Source of the DNA: Clostridia bacterium
GTDB lineage: Bacteria > Bacillota > Clostridia > Oscillospirales > CAG-272
Direction of reading: 5' to 3'
NCBI GenBank assembly: GCA_017420845.1
Contig: JAFQOC010000570.1
Span: forward strand, 1 to 6,889
DNA: 6,889 nucleotides
Positions 1 to 5,555 of this stretch are shown here, in pieces. A program made the translations under genes and the position numbers. Below the pieces are notes generated by a model. That model did not search any database. It was given only the letters and a program-made list of their open reading frames with translations, and was not told the origin of the DNA. Numbering within the stretch: the stretch's first letter is position 1; each line of letters starts with the position of its first letter.

Positions 1-2
1 CA

Positions 3-24
3 AGGATCTTGGGATCCTCTTTTT
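3..24 (+). terminator. Terminator-like hairpin of an upstream gene outside the window
   Basis: AGGATC (3-8) pairs perfectly with GATCCT (13-18) across a TTGG loop, and a run of five T follows at 20-24. This has the shape of a small Rho-independent terminator read on the plus strand. It would end a gene lying to the left of the window. The stem is only 6 bp and could extend beyond the visible edge, so the call is tentative. Confidence 0.4.
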
Positions 25-93
25 GTCGTACTCATTTTGGCCCCTTTTTGAGGCTTTTTCTTTTGTTGGGGCTTATAAGTGTTGGCTTACATA

Positions 94-144
94 GAAAAGG
101 GCTGAGCCATTCGCTTTCTGAAAAGCTTTTGACTCAGCCCCTTT
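94..144 (-). terminator. Rho-independent terminator of the BofC-like gene
   Basis: Read on the minus strand, GGGCTGAG (133-140 on the plus strand shows its complement CTCAGCCC) pairs with CTCAGCCC (99-106 on the plus strand shows GGGCTGAG). A further AAA/TTT pairing lies outside a one-base bulge, and the minus strand continues into TTTTCT. The 26-nt loop carries an internal AAAAGCTTTT palindrome that can fold into a second stem. It begins 19 bp past the stop codon of the minus-strand gene, which is the right place for its terminator. Confidence 0.75.
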
Positions 145-162
145 ATGATACCATAAAGGTGT

Positions 163-759
163 TTATTCGAACACTTCCAATATTTCGGCAAGTTCTTCCT
201 CGGAGTAGGCAGGAACACCCATCTGTAATGCCTCCCGATCCCCCGGGGACAGCGTTATGACCAGTACGTTCACAGAACGTATCAGCTCTCCGGAAGGATC
301 AAATACACCAATGATTCCGTTATGCTCTGTTACCACGTATAAAGCCGCCGGCGAGGATTCAACCGTGGGTATATCCTCGTTGGGAAGAGTCTCGGGGCTG
401 TTCTGCACCGGGACGGTCAGTTCCTCGGTTACGCTTCCGTGGGATGACTCTGTCTCAGCATCGTCAGACATTGGGGAGTCTGATTCGGTAACATTATCGC
501 AAGGCGGGTTCTCTGTTTGGGTTTCTCCATCGGTCTGGTCGTTGATTCCGTCCGAATGAACGGGACACCGCAAATACTCCTTGATCTCTGACTCCATTTC
601 CTTAACTCTGCTGCGCAAATATACGGTGTCACTTCTGCTTTCCCGTCGTAGGCTTCTTAGCTCATGGGATATTTCCCGGGCGTACAGGGTGGATAGACCC
701 GACCAAAGAAGGGTCAAGGCAAGAAGTCCAAAGATGAATATTTTCGTCACGTGCTTCAT
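163..759 (-). CDS. BofC-like membrane-anchored sporulation protein
   Basis: This 198-aa protein has an uncleaved signal-anchor-like segment at about residues 5-24, so it should be exported or anchored outside the membrane. A charged, heptad-like coiled-coil stretch follows (about 29-62). Then comes a long acidic, Ser/Thr/Pro/Glu-rich linker (about 65-138) of low complexity. A compact C-terminal domain at 139-198 contains Y141-V-V, E145-H-N-G and G151-V-F, then a leucine-rich run ending in E-E-L-A-E-I-L-E. This pattern matches the C-terminal domain of BofC, which in Bacillus subtilis is made in the forespore, secreted into the space between forespore and mother cell, and restrains SpoIVB signalling to pro-SigK. 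The domain match is by eye. Whether this protein does the same job is inference, since clostridial BofC-domain proteins are diverse and often lack the rest of the pathway. Start: an ATG 27 bp further upstream (786) is possible, but the ATG at 759 has a good ribosome binding site. The gene diverges from the penicillin-binding protein gene. Confidence 0.8.
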   Translation of the reverse strand: MKHVTKIFIFGLLALTLLWSGLSTLYAREISHELRSLRRESRSDTVYLRSRVKEMESEIKEYLRCPVHSDGINDQTDGETQTENPPCDNVTESDSPMSDDAETESSHGSVTEELTVPVQNSPETLPNEDIPTVESSPAALYVVTEHNGIIGVFDPSGELIRSVNVLVITLSPGDREALQMGVPAYSEEELAEILEVFE

Positions 760-765
760 GTTGTT

Positions 766-773
766 TCCTTTCC
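766..773 (-). promoter_or_regulatory. Ribosome binding site fixing the BofC-like start
   Basis: On the minus strand GGAAAGGA lies 6 nt before the ATG at 759-757. The upstream in-frame ATG at 786 has no such site, so the shorter 198-aa protein is preferred over 207 aa. Confidence 0.75.
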
Positions 774-823
774 AAGCGGCAAACACCGTCTTTTCCGTAA
801 AAATCTGGGGAATGTGTCTCTAT

Positions 824-852
824 TATCATGCCCTTCCAACGGTTATTTATGC
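824..852 (-). promoter_or_regulatory. Candidate SigG-type forespore promoter for the BofC-like gene
   Basis: On the minus strand, GCATA (848-852) is followed after 17 bp by CATGATA (824-830). Both boxes fit the B. subtilis SigG consensus as I recall it (GHATR, about 17-18 bp, CATNHTA) at every defined position. Transcription would start near 816-818, giving a leader of about 57 nt. No comparable SigA promoter was seen for this gene. BofC in B. subtilis is a forespore gene, so promoter and product agree. The motif is short, so chance occurrence remains possible. Confidence 0.5.
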
Positions 853-858
853 GGTAGT

Positions 859-887
859 GCGTAATAATAATTGTGAAAGACATAAAC
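859..887 (+). promoter_or_regulatory. Weak forespore-like promoter candidate for the PBP gene
   Basis: GCGTA (859-863), 17 bp, then CATAAAC (881-887) resembles the SigF/SigG layout with one mismatch in the upstream box and two in the downstream box. It would give a leader of roughly 30 nt to the start at 924. No SigA-like pair with good spacing was found in the gap. This is the best of several weak options and is offered mainly because the divergent gene has a much better SigG match. Confidence 0.2.
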
Positions 888-910
888 GATTATTTTCTTG
901 AAAATCCACC

Positions 911-916
911 GAGAGG
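911..916 (+). promoter_or_regulatory. Ribosome binding site fixing the PBP start
   Basis: GAGAGG lies 7 nt before the ATG at 924. The in-frame GTG at 873 is preceded by A/T-rich sequence with no Shine-Dalgarno match, so the 51 bp between them are most likely untranslated leader. Confidence 0.75.
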
Positions 917-923
917 TCCTTCC

Positions 924-3188
924 ATGCCCAGAAAAATAAAGTCCAAAGCCCTACGGCGGGCGGTTCTGATCATGATTGCTGTTTTTATACTGTTCGTAGC
1001 TGTCGGAGCCGCCATTCTGTGCGTTGTTTTACGTCCTTACGCCACTGCCACTATGGATATGACCCTGCTGTCTATTCCGCGGGAGAGCACTCCTTCTACC
1101 CTCTACGTTTACTCTCCGCAAGATCGAGCCAATCGTGAAGGAGACATCCATGAGGCACCGGGGGGAAAGCTCTCTCAGGTGCGCCCCATAGATTACACTC
1201 CTTTTTCCGAAATGCCCGAGCATCTGATCAATGCCTTTGTGGCCATTGAGGATAAACGTTTTTGGCGGCACCGAGGCGTTGATATGCTTCGTACCGCGCG
1301 GGCTGCACTTCGGTACCTTGGGGGGAACCCCACGTTTGGCGGTTCAACCATTACGCAACAGCTCATCAAGAATTTAACGGGAGAAGACGACTTCACACCC
1401 GAGCGTAAGCTTACCGAAATCTTCCGCGCCATGGATTTGGAAAGGAAGGCCGACAAGAAAACCATTCTGGAGACGTACCTGAATATCATTAACCTGGCAA
1501 GGGGATGTCGTGGTGTAGGGGCGGCGGCCGAGGTCTATTTTTCCAAGTCGGTATCCGATCTCACTCTCCCTGAGTGCGCTACCATTGCCGCGATTACGAA
1601 CAATCCCGCAAAATACGATCCTTTGACAAACCCGGACGCAACCAAGGTACGACGGGATCTGATCCTCCGACGTATGGCTGAGGAGGGATATATCACATTC
1701 GAAGCTTGTATCGACGCGCAGGCGTCTCCCTTGAAGACCAATCCTTGCGCCACTCAAGTCCAAAGTAATATCACATCCTGGTACGCGGATATGGTGGTCC
1801 TGGACGTAATTCATGATTTGATGGAGCGGAAGGGGTATTCCTATGCAGCCGCGTCCCTTCTTGTTTATAACGGTGGATTGAGGATAGAGACGGTTATGGA
1901 CGAAAACCTGCAAGCAATCGTAGAAGCCTACTACGAAGACGTGAACAATTTCCCCGAGGGAGAGAGAGGTCGTCCTGCTTCAGCCTTCATTTTATTGGAT
2001 CCTCAAAACGGGGACGTGTTGGCTGTTGCGGGGGCAGTGGGGAATAAGCAGGGAAACCGTCTCCAAAGCTATGCCACGGATACGCGTCGGCCCGCCGGTT
2101 CCTGCATTAAACCGTTGACTGTATTTACGCCGGCCGTCATGAAGGGGATCATTCAATGGAACACTCTGCTGGATGACAAGCCTCTGACCACGAAAAACGG
2201 AAGACCATGGCCTGCTAATGCCGACGGACGTTACCGAGGTACCGTAACCGCCGCTGACGCTTTGGCTCATTCCCTCAATCCGGTGGCCGTAACCTTATTA
2301 GAGGAGGTTGGTGTTGAATACAGCTACGAAGTAGCCACCAAAAAATTAGGTCTCTCAGGCTTGGGGGATATTCAGGAGGCGACTGTTTCCTCTCTGGCAT
2401 TGGGGCAGCAGAATATCGGTGTAACTCTCCGTGAGCTTACCTCTGCGTACAGTGTTTTTTATGACGGTAATGTTCAAAAGCCACGGTCTTACCACCGTGT
2501 GCTGGATCGAGAAGGGAAGGTTCTTCTGGAAAATTCCGTTACAGCAACTCCTGTTTGTACCCAAGCTCAGGCGGCCCTTCTGACACGATTTCTCATGAAC
2601 GCGATAGAAACCGGTACAGCTCAGGGGATAATCACCAAGACAAGCGCTTTGGGGATTTCTATCGCAGGTAAAACAGGTACCACACAAAACAATTGTGACC
2701 GTCGCTTCATTGGGTATACCCCACGTCTGCTGGGAGGCGTATGGATGGGCTACGATTATCCTGCAGAGATGACGGGCATTCAGGGAAATCCCTGCATCCG
2801 CATATGGGACGATATGATGGCTTCCTGTGAGAACGCATATCGTGGTGCTCCCTTTCAAACTGATTTTCCCATTCCCTCTGATTTGGTTATAAGCGAATAC
2901 TGCCCCCTCTCGGGAGAACGCCCCAATCCATTTTGCTCTCATCCTTTATACGGTAATCCTTTGAAAACGGGATGGTTCATCAAAGGAACCGAGCCTCGGG
3001 AGGATTGTACCTACCATGCAGAACCTCCTGTTCACATTCATCCCGATGACGCCACCGACCCTGACAGAATCCCACTTTTTCCCCACGACCTCTGCCCGGA
3101 TACGACTCCGCCATCGAACGTAGTGCCACGGGATACACCCAAAAAAGAATCACCCATCCGACGTTGGTTTCGTTTTTTTAGGGCATAA
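924..3188 (+). CDS. Class A penicillin-binding protein (bifunctional transglycosylase/transpeptidase)
   Basis: This 754-aa bifunctional peptidoglycan synthase polymerises lipid II into glycan strands and cross-links the stem peptides on the outer face of the membrane. A basic cytoplasmic N-terminus leads into one membrane helix (about residues 13-36). The GT51 glycosyltransferase domain carries E109-DKRF with the first catalytic glutamate, GGSTITQQ at 139-146, the R-K-x-x-E motif at 161-165 with the second catalytic glutamate, a K-x-x-I-L-E-x-Y-L-N motif, and R-G-x-x-G-V-x-A-A-A. The transpeptidase domain has all three penicillin-binding motifs: S393-CIK with the nucleophilic serine, S450-LN, and K583-TGTT. 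The tail has three cysteines (C660, C671, C695) within a P/G-rich segment and a final Pro/Arg-rich stretch. Both activities should be intact. The family is PBP1A/PbpF-like and the exact orthologue cannot be named from sequence alone. Its divergent BofC-like neighbour hints at a role in spore wall synthesis, comparable to forespore PbpF/PbpG of B. subtilis. That role is inferred, and a vegetative role is equally possible. Confidence 0.96.
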   Translation: MPRKIKSKALRRAVLIMIAVFILFVAVGAAILCVVLRPYATATMDMTLLSIPRESTPSTLYVYSPQDRANREGDIHEAPGGKLSQVRPIDYTPFSEMPEHLINAFVAIEDKRFWRHRGVDMLRTARAALRYLGGNPTFGGSTITQQLIKNLTGEDDFTPERKLTEIFRAMDLERKADKKTILETYLNIINLARGCRGVGAAAEVYFSKSVSDLTLPECATIAAITNNPAKYDPLTNPDATKVRRDLILRRMAEEGYITFEACIDAQASPLKTNPCATQVQSNITSWYADMVVLDVIHDLMERKGYSYAAASLLVYNGGLRIETVMDENLQAIVEAYYEDVNNFPEGERGRPASAFILLDPQNGDVLAVAGAVGNKQGNRLQSYATDTRRPAGSCIKPLTVFTPAVMKGIIQWNTLLDDKPLTTKNGRPWPANADGRYRGTVTAADALAHSLNPVAVTLLEEVGVEYSYEVATKKLGLSGLGDIQEATVSSLALGQQNIGVTLRELTSAYSVFYDGNVQKPRSYHRVLDREGKVLLENSVTATPVCTQAQAALLTRFLMNAIETGTAQGIITKTSALGISIAGKTGTTQNNCDRRFIGYTPRLLGGVWMGYDYPAEMTGIQGNPCIRIWDDMMASCENAYRGAPFQTDFPIPSDLVISEYCPLSGERPNPFCSHPLYGNPLKTGWFIKGTEPREDCTYHAEPPVHIHPDDATDPDRIPLFPHDLCPDTTPPSNVVPRDTPKKESPIRRWFRFFRA

Positions 3189-3272
3189 AGCAACCCTTGA
3201 ACGCATAGAAATAAAGACACAAATCTGCCTCACTACACCGGGATCGCAAGGCAACCATATGGGGCTCATTTC

Positions 3273-3278
3273 AAGGAG
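3273..3278 (+). promoter_or_regulatory. Ribosome binding site fixing the TspO-like start
   Basis: AAGGAG lies 7 nt before the ATG at 3286. The in-frame ATG at 3259 would place this site inside the coding region and has no good site of its own, so the 160-aa product is preferred. Confidence 0.8.
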
Positions 3279-3285
3279 TGTCTTT

Positions 3286-3768
3286 ATGCCTAACAAAAAA
3301 GCAAAGATCACGATTCTCACGGTCATCCCTTTTATGGCCGGTCTGGGAGTCTTACTATTGACGCCGTCTCCCATTTACCTTCTTCACCGTCTCAACGCTA
3401 TGGACATTCTCCCTCCTCTTTGGATATTGACGGTCCTTCATTTGGCGTGGTATGCTGTCACGGGGGCTCTGCTTGGACGCACGATGACCTGCAGCCCCTT
3501 CAACCGTGCTACCGAGGGGGATCTATGGCGAGGTTGTACCGGGGTGATTTTGGGAACCATGCTTCTGTCGGTCTGGTATATCCTCTTGTTCGGGAAAGGA
3601 ATTCTTTTTCTTGCCTGGTTCTTCATCCCTCTGTGTGTCGGCGCCATACTCCTGTCCGCACTCTCACTCCACACGTTGCGAGGTTTTTCTATCTGGTTGT
3701 ATCTCCCCTGTATTGCTTGGCCGCTGTTTCTTTCTATTCTGCATTTGCTTGTCCTTTTACAAGCATAA
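3286..3768 (+). CDS. TspO/MBR-like five-helix membrane protein (divergent)
   Basis: This 160-aa, very hydrophobic protein has about five membrane segments (roughly residues 7-26, 43-64, 82-104, 106-129 and 133-158). That count and length match the TspO/MBR (translocator protein) family. Family-type landmarks visible by eye are P43-P-x-W46 followed by W55-Y56 and G60 in the second helix. V96-W-Y and F102-G stand where the family has its L-W-S...FFG motif, and L140-P...W145 stands near the end where the family has a P-Y-x-x-W motif. TspO proteins bind porphyrins and other hydrophobic ligands and are linked to stress responses, but their true role in bacteria is unsettled. Several usual positions differ, so ligand binding may not be conserved. 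The gene follows the PBP gene by 97 bp with no strong terminator or promoter seen between them, so co-transcription is plausible. If it is not TspO-like, it is an unassigned small polytopic membrane protein. Confidence 0.7.
   Translation: MPNKKAKITILTVIPFMAGLGVLLLTPSPIYLLHRLNAMDILPPLWILTVLHLAWYAVTGALLGRTMTCSPFNRATEGDLWRGCTGVILGTMLLSVWYILLFGKGILFLAWFFIPLCVGAILLSALSLHTLRGFSIWLYLPCIAWPLFLSILHLLVLLQA
3746..3765 (+). terminator. Weak hairpin at the end of the TspO-like gene
   Basis: TGCTTGT (3746-3752) pairs perfectly with ACAAGCA (3759-3765) across a CCTTTT loop, overlapping the last codons and ending at the stop codon. The downstream sequence is only moderately U-rich (TAAATAGCATTTTG), so it may be an inefficient terminator or a 3'-end stabilising stem. 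Confidence 0.3.
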
Positions 3769-3833
3769 ATAGCATTTTGCACAAGGAAGAACGGACCAAA
3801 TTTGTATATTCTGTGAAAATTTTGTTTATCCCA

Positions 3834-3862
3834 TTGACATTTTCCTCGGTATGTAGTATAAT
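3834..3862 (+). promoter_or_regulatory. Consensus SigA promoter for the lipoprotein gene
   Basis: TTGACA (3834-3839) and TATAAT (3857-3862) are perfect housekeeping hexamers with the ideal 17-bp spacer. An A/T-rich stretch at about 3798-3829 could act as an UP element. Transcription would begin near 3869, leaving a leader of about 27 nt. TTGAC (3834-3838) is mirrored by GTCAA (3866-3870), an inverted pair bracketing the promoter that may be chance. The quality of the promoter predicts strong constitutive expression. Confidence 0.93.
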
Positions 3863-3882
3863 AAAGTCAACATCATTTCCAT

Positions 3883-3887
3883 GGAGG
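3883..3887 (+). promoter_or_regulatory. Strong ribosome binding site of the lipoprotein gene
   Basis: GGAGG lies 8 nt before the ATG at 3896. The in-frame ATG at 3881 overlaps this site, so translation should start at 3896. This also gives a normal lipoprotein signal peptide starting M-K-F-I-K. Confidence 0.85.
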
Positions 3888-3895
3888 AAAAAGTT

Positions 3896-4297
3896 ATGAA
3901 ATTCATCAAAATTCTCGCCCTGATTCTGTCTCTCGCCTTGTTGTCCTGCGCATTCATTGCTTGCGATAGCGGTGATGCTGCTGATACTACTGCCGCTGAG
4001 AGCGAAGCCACTGCCAAGATCGAGGTTAAGCTGATCGTCAAGGATGGCTCCACCACCAAATATGATGGCACCGTAACCTGTAACGGCACTCTCGGCAATG
4101 CAATTGAGGTGTTCTGCGCAGGTGAGTTTGAGGAAGAGTTTGAGGTATTTGATGCCAACGGCCTCTTGACCACTATTGGCGAGCTGACCGGTAACTGGAA
4201 GGCATACTACGAGGATGAGGGCCAGGGCAAGGCCTTTGAGTCCATTAAGACCCAAACCTTGGAAGCCGGCAAGACTGTCGTGATTGTTCTTGAGTAA
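3896..4297 (+). CDS. Small secreted lipoprotein with a DUF4430-like domain
   Basis: This 133-aa protein has a lipoprotein signal peptide: lysines at 2 and 5, a hydrophobic core at about 6-17, and a lipobox-like F-I-A-C with the likely lipidated Cys23. C18 (L-L-S-C) is the alternative. An acidic, Thr/Ala-rich tether (24-40) follows, then one globular domain (41-133). That domain starts with alternating hydrophobic strand residues, includes a G-x-L-x-x-A-I segment near 64-70 and G99-N-W101-x-x-Y-Y, and ends in an E-A-G-K-T-V-V-I strand. This layout resembles DUF4430, a ubiquitin-like fold related to the transcobalamin C-terminal domain and found in many secreted Firmicute proteins. C62 and C74 could form a disulfide. 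The ligand is unknown and a cobalamin link should not be assumed. It has its own strong promoter, strong ribosome binding site and strong terminator, so it is a monocistronic and probably abundant cell-surface protein. Confidence 0.88.
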   Translation: MKFIKILALILSLALLSCAFIACDSGDAADTTAAESEATAKIEVKLIVKDGSTTKYDGTVTCNGTLGNAIEVFCAGEFEEEFEVFDANGLLTTIGELTGNWKAYYEDEGQGKAFESIKTQTLEAGKTVVIVLE

Positions 4298-4307
4298 TGA
4301 CAACAGG

Positions 4308-4340
4308 AAAGACTGTCGCTTCGGCGGCAGTCTTTTACTT
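4308..4340 (+). terminator. Strong Rho-independent terminator with a UUCG tetraloop
   Basis: AAAGACTGTCGC (4308-4319) pairs with GCGGCAGTCTTT (4324-4335), 12 bp with one U·G wobble, closed by the very stable C(UUCG)G loop. TTTTACTTT follows from 4333. It starts 10 bp after the lipoprotein stop codon and should end that transcript efficiently. Confidence 0.95.
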
Positions 4341-4346
4341 TGTAAA

Positions 4347-4372
4347 CGGGGCAGCCCTTGGGGGCTGTCCCG
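4347..4372 (+). terminator. Second GC-rich hairpin, possible back-up terminator
   Basis: Positions 4347-4357 pair with 4362-4372 (11 bp with one G·U wobble) across a TTGG loop. The following ACTTTGAC is a poor U-tract, so termination would be weak. It may be a back-up terminator for the lipoprotein gene or a structured element in the leader of the phosphoesterase gene. Confidence 0.5.
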
Positions 4373-4382
4373 ACTTTGACAA

Positions 4383-4402
4383 GGGAGTTAGACCTTACTC
4401 CC
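4383..4402 (+). other. Leader hairpin just before the phosphoesterase ribosome binding site
   Basis: GGGAGT (4383-4388) pairs with ACTCCC (4397-4402) across an 8-nt loop. It ends one base before the ribosome binding site AAAGGA (4404-4409), which is 6 nt from the ATG at 4416. Stacked this close, the stem could influence ribosome access. No U-tract follows, so it is not a terminator. Confidence 0.4.
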
Positions 4403-4415
4403 GAAAGGATCTGCC

Positions 4416-5030
4416 ATGAATATGTATATTTCAGATACCCATTTGGGGCATCAAAATATTCTGTCTCAATGTCGTCCTGATTTTCCCGATGTGGAGACTA
4501 TGAATAAAGTAATTATTGACAATATCAACGCCCGCATGACACGTCGGGACACGCTGTACATTTTGGGCGATTTTGCGTTTCGTTCCAAAATCCCCGTCAA
4601 GGAGTATCTGGAGGCTATTAAGCCTAAAAAGGTTCTCCTCGTTGGCAATCACGACAGAGATTGGCTTTCTAAACTGACTGATGAAGAAAAAGAAAGGCAC
4701 TTCACCGCAATTTGTCCGGAACACAGTATGAAAAAGAATGGCATAGAGCTTCATTTGAATCATTACCCTCGTCTGGCCTGGAGCCGCAGTCATTACTTTG
4801 GTCAGTCTTTTTCCATTTGCGGCCATATCCACAATACGCGCACAGGCACTACGGCTGCCGAGCTGTTTCCCCTGGTCAAGTGTCAATTCAACGCAGGCGT
4901 TGATATCAACGGGTATGCTCCCGTCACTTTCGAGGAGCTTGTTCATAACAATATTGAGTTTTACGGGCTCTCCTACACCCAAGAGGAACAGATGCTGTTA
5001 GATATTGCTATACGAAAGATCATGGAATAA
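4416..5030 (+). CDS. Calcineurin-like metallophosphoesterase
   Basis: This 204-aa, single-domain, cytoplasmic phosphoesterase has the complete set of two-metal ligands in family order: D7-x-H9 (S-D-T-H), G51-D52, G77-N78-H79-D80, H116 (N-H-Y-P) and G136-H137-I-H139. The family hydrolyses phosphomonoesters or phosphodiesters with Mn, Fe or Zn. The N-terminal S-D-T-H-L-G-H and the late V-D-I-N-G-Y-x-P-V segment resemble the small stand-alone phosphoesterases grouped in COG4186, some of which are carried by phages. The substrate cannot be told from sequence. No signal peptide is present. No convincing promoter was found: a TTGACA at 4376-4381 has no matching -10 box, so expression may rest on read-through of the upstream terminators or on an atypical promoter. 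The gene is more A/T-rich than the genes to its right. Confidence 0.93.
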   Translation: MNMYISDTHLGHQNILSQCRPDFPDVETMNKVIIDNINARMTRRDTLYILGDFAFRSKIPVKEYLEAIKPKKVLLVGNHDRDWLSKLTDEEKERHFTAICPEHSMKKNGIELHLNHYPRLAWSRSHYFGQSFSICGHIHNTRTGTTAAELFPLVKCQFNAGVDINGYAPVTFEELVHNNIEFYGLSYTQEEQMLLDIAIRKIME

Positions 5031-5038
5031 AAAACGGA

Positions 5039-5067
5039 TTCATAACACTCAATCTTTTTCGTAGCAT
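5039..5067 (+). promoter_or_regulatory. Weak SigA-like promoter candidate for the 139-aa gene
   Basis: TTCATA (5039-5044), 17 bp, then TAGCAT (5062-5067) match the housekeeping hexamers at four of six positions each. If real, the palindrome at 5066-5079 overlaps the end of the -10 box and the start site, where a repressor would block transcription. No better promoter is seen in this gap. Confidence 0.25.
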
Positions 5068-5079
5068 GAGAGCTCTCAT
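5066..5079. promoter_or_regulatory. Perfect 14-bp palindrome, candidate operator
   Basis: ATGAGAGCTCTCAT is identical to its reverse complement. Outer arms TTTCG (5057-5061) and CGAAA (5082-5086) add five more pairs with a small asymmetric gap. It sits 38 bp before the 139-aa gene, with no U-tract on either side. A binding site for a dimeric regulator is therefore more likely than a terminator. The regulator is unknown. Confidence 0.5.
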
Positions 5080-5117
5080 ACCGAAACGGATCATCAAAAA
5101 ACATCACAGGAGTCCTT

Positions 5118-5537
5118 ATGACTATTCATGTCATGCTGAAAAATCCCTCCAACCTCCATAGGGCGGTCAAGCCCTGTCCCATGGTACTGACCAGCGAACC
5201 TCACAACCTGCGGGAACTGATCACAGCCTGCGTGGATGCCTGTATCACCGCCTACCGCGAGCGAGCCAAGGAATCACAGAATCCCACGCCTCTCTCGGAC
5301 GAGGAGTTTGCGGGCATGGAGGCTCTGGGTAAGTTCGCCTTCGGTGTCCACTATACTGACAGAGAGATCGACCCGGCCAAAGCCGCCGCCACCGCTCTGC
5401 AAGCCGTGGAGGACGGTCTTGTCCGTATCTTTCACGGGGAAGAAGAGCTGACTGAGCCGGATGCCCCCCTCACCCTCCCCAAGGGAGCTACCCTCACCTT
5501 CATACGCCTCACTTTCCTCACGGGTCGGATGTGGTAA
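5118..5537 (+). CDS. Uncharacterised small protein preceding a DUF4132-type gene
   Basis: This 139-aa soluble protein has no signal peptide or membrane segment. Residues about 29-52 and 61-101 look mostly helical, and 101-131 look like short strands (V-R-I-F, then P-L-T-L, then T-L-T-F-I-R-L). The protein ends in a distinctive F-I-R-L-T-F-L-T-G-R-M-W tail at the extreme C-terminus. I recall similar short proteins with an F-I-R-L-T...G-R-x-W end encoded just before DUF4132/DUF5724 genes, but cannot verify this here. No catalytic motif is visible. The start has a CAGGAG site 5 nt upstream. The next gene begins 18 bp after the stop and the two are almost certainly co-transcribed, so this is probably a dedicated partner of the large downstream protein. 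Base composition moves toward high G+C from here rightward. Confidence 0.8.
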   Translation: MTIHVMLKNPSNLHRAVKPCPMVLTSEPHNLRELITACVDACITAYRERAKESQNPTPLSDEEFAGMEALGKFAFGVHYTDREIDPAKAAATALQAVEDGLVRIFHGEEELTEPDAPLTLPKGATLTFIRLTFLTGRMW

Positions 5538-5555
5538 CGAAAGGAGACAACCCTT

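Larger units (their letters stand above)
5032..5091 (+). repeat. Pair of AAACGGAT direct repeats flanking a palindrome
   Basis: AAACGGAT occurs at 5032-5039 and again at 5084-5091, each followed closely by CAT (TCAT and CAT), with start positions 52 bp apart. They bracket the palindrome at 5066-5079. Direct repeats around a dyad can be regulator half-sites, but two 8-mers in an A/T-rich gap could also be chance. Confidence 0.4.

Noticed and set aside
40..72. GCCCC (40-44) and GGGGC (68-72) as a hairpin in the left end
   Set aside because: The stem is only 5 bp with a 23-nt loop in T-rich sequence, and the neighbouring hairpins already explain termination on both strands.
873..923. GTG start at 873 for the penicillin-binding protein, adding 17 residues
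   Set aside because: No ribosome binding site precedes 873, while GAGAGG sits 7 nt before the ATG at 924. The extra residues add nothing typical of the family.
3197..3225. TTGAAC as a -35 box for the TspO-like gene
   Set aside because: The sequence at the expected -10 position (around 3219-3226) is a poor match, so no promoter is claimed in this gap.
3734..4303. Minus-strand open frame of 189 codons across the lipoprotein gene
   Set aside because: It runs antisense through the consensus promoter, ribosome binding site and lipoprotein gene, all of which are clearly used on the plus strand.
4376..4381. TTGACA as a -35 box for the phosphoesterase gene
   Set aside because: No TATAAT-like hexamer occurs 16-18 bp downstream; the place is occupied by the ACTCCC arm of a hairpin.
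4431..4982. Minus-strand open frame of 183 codons opposite the phosphoesterase
   Set aside because: The plus strand carries all metal-binding motifs of a known family in order, and the antisense product has no recognisable features.
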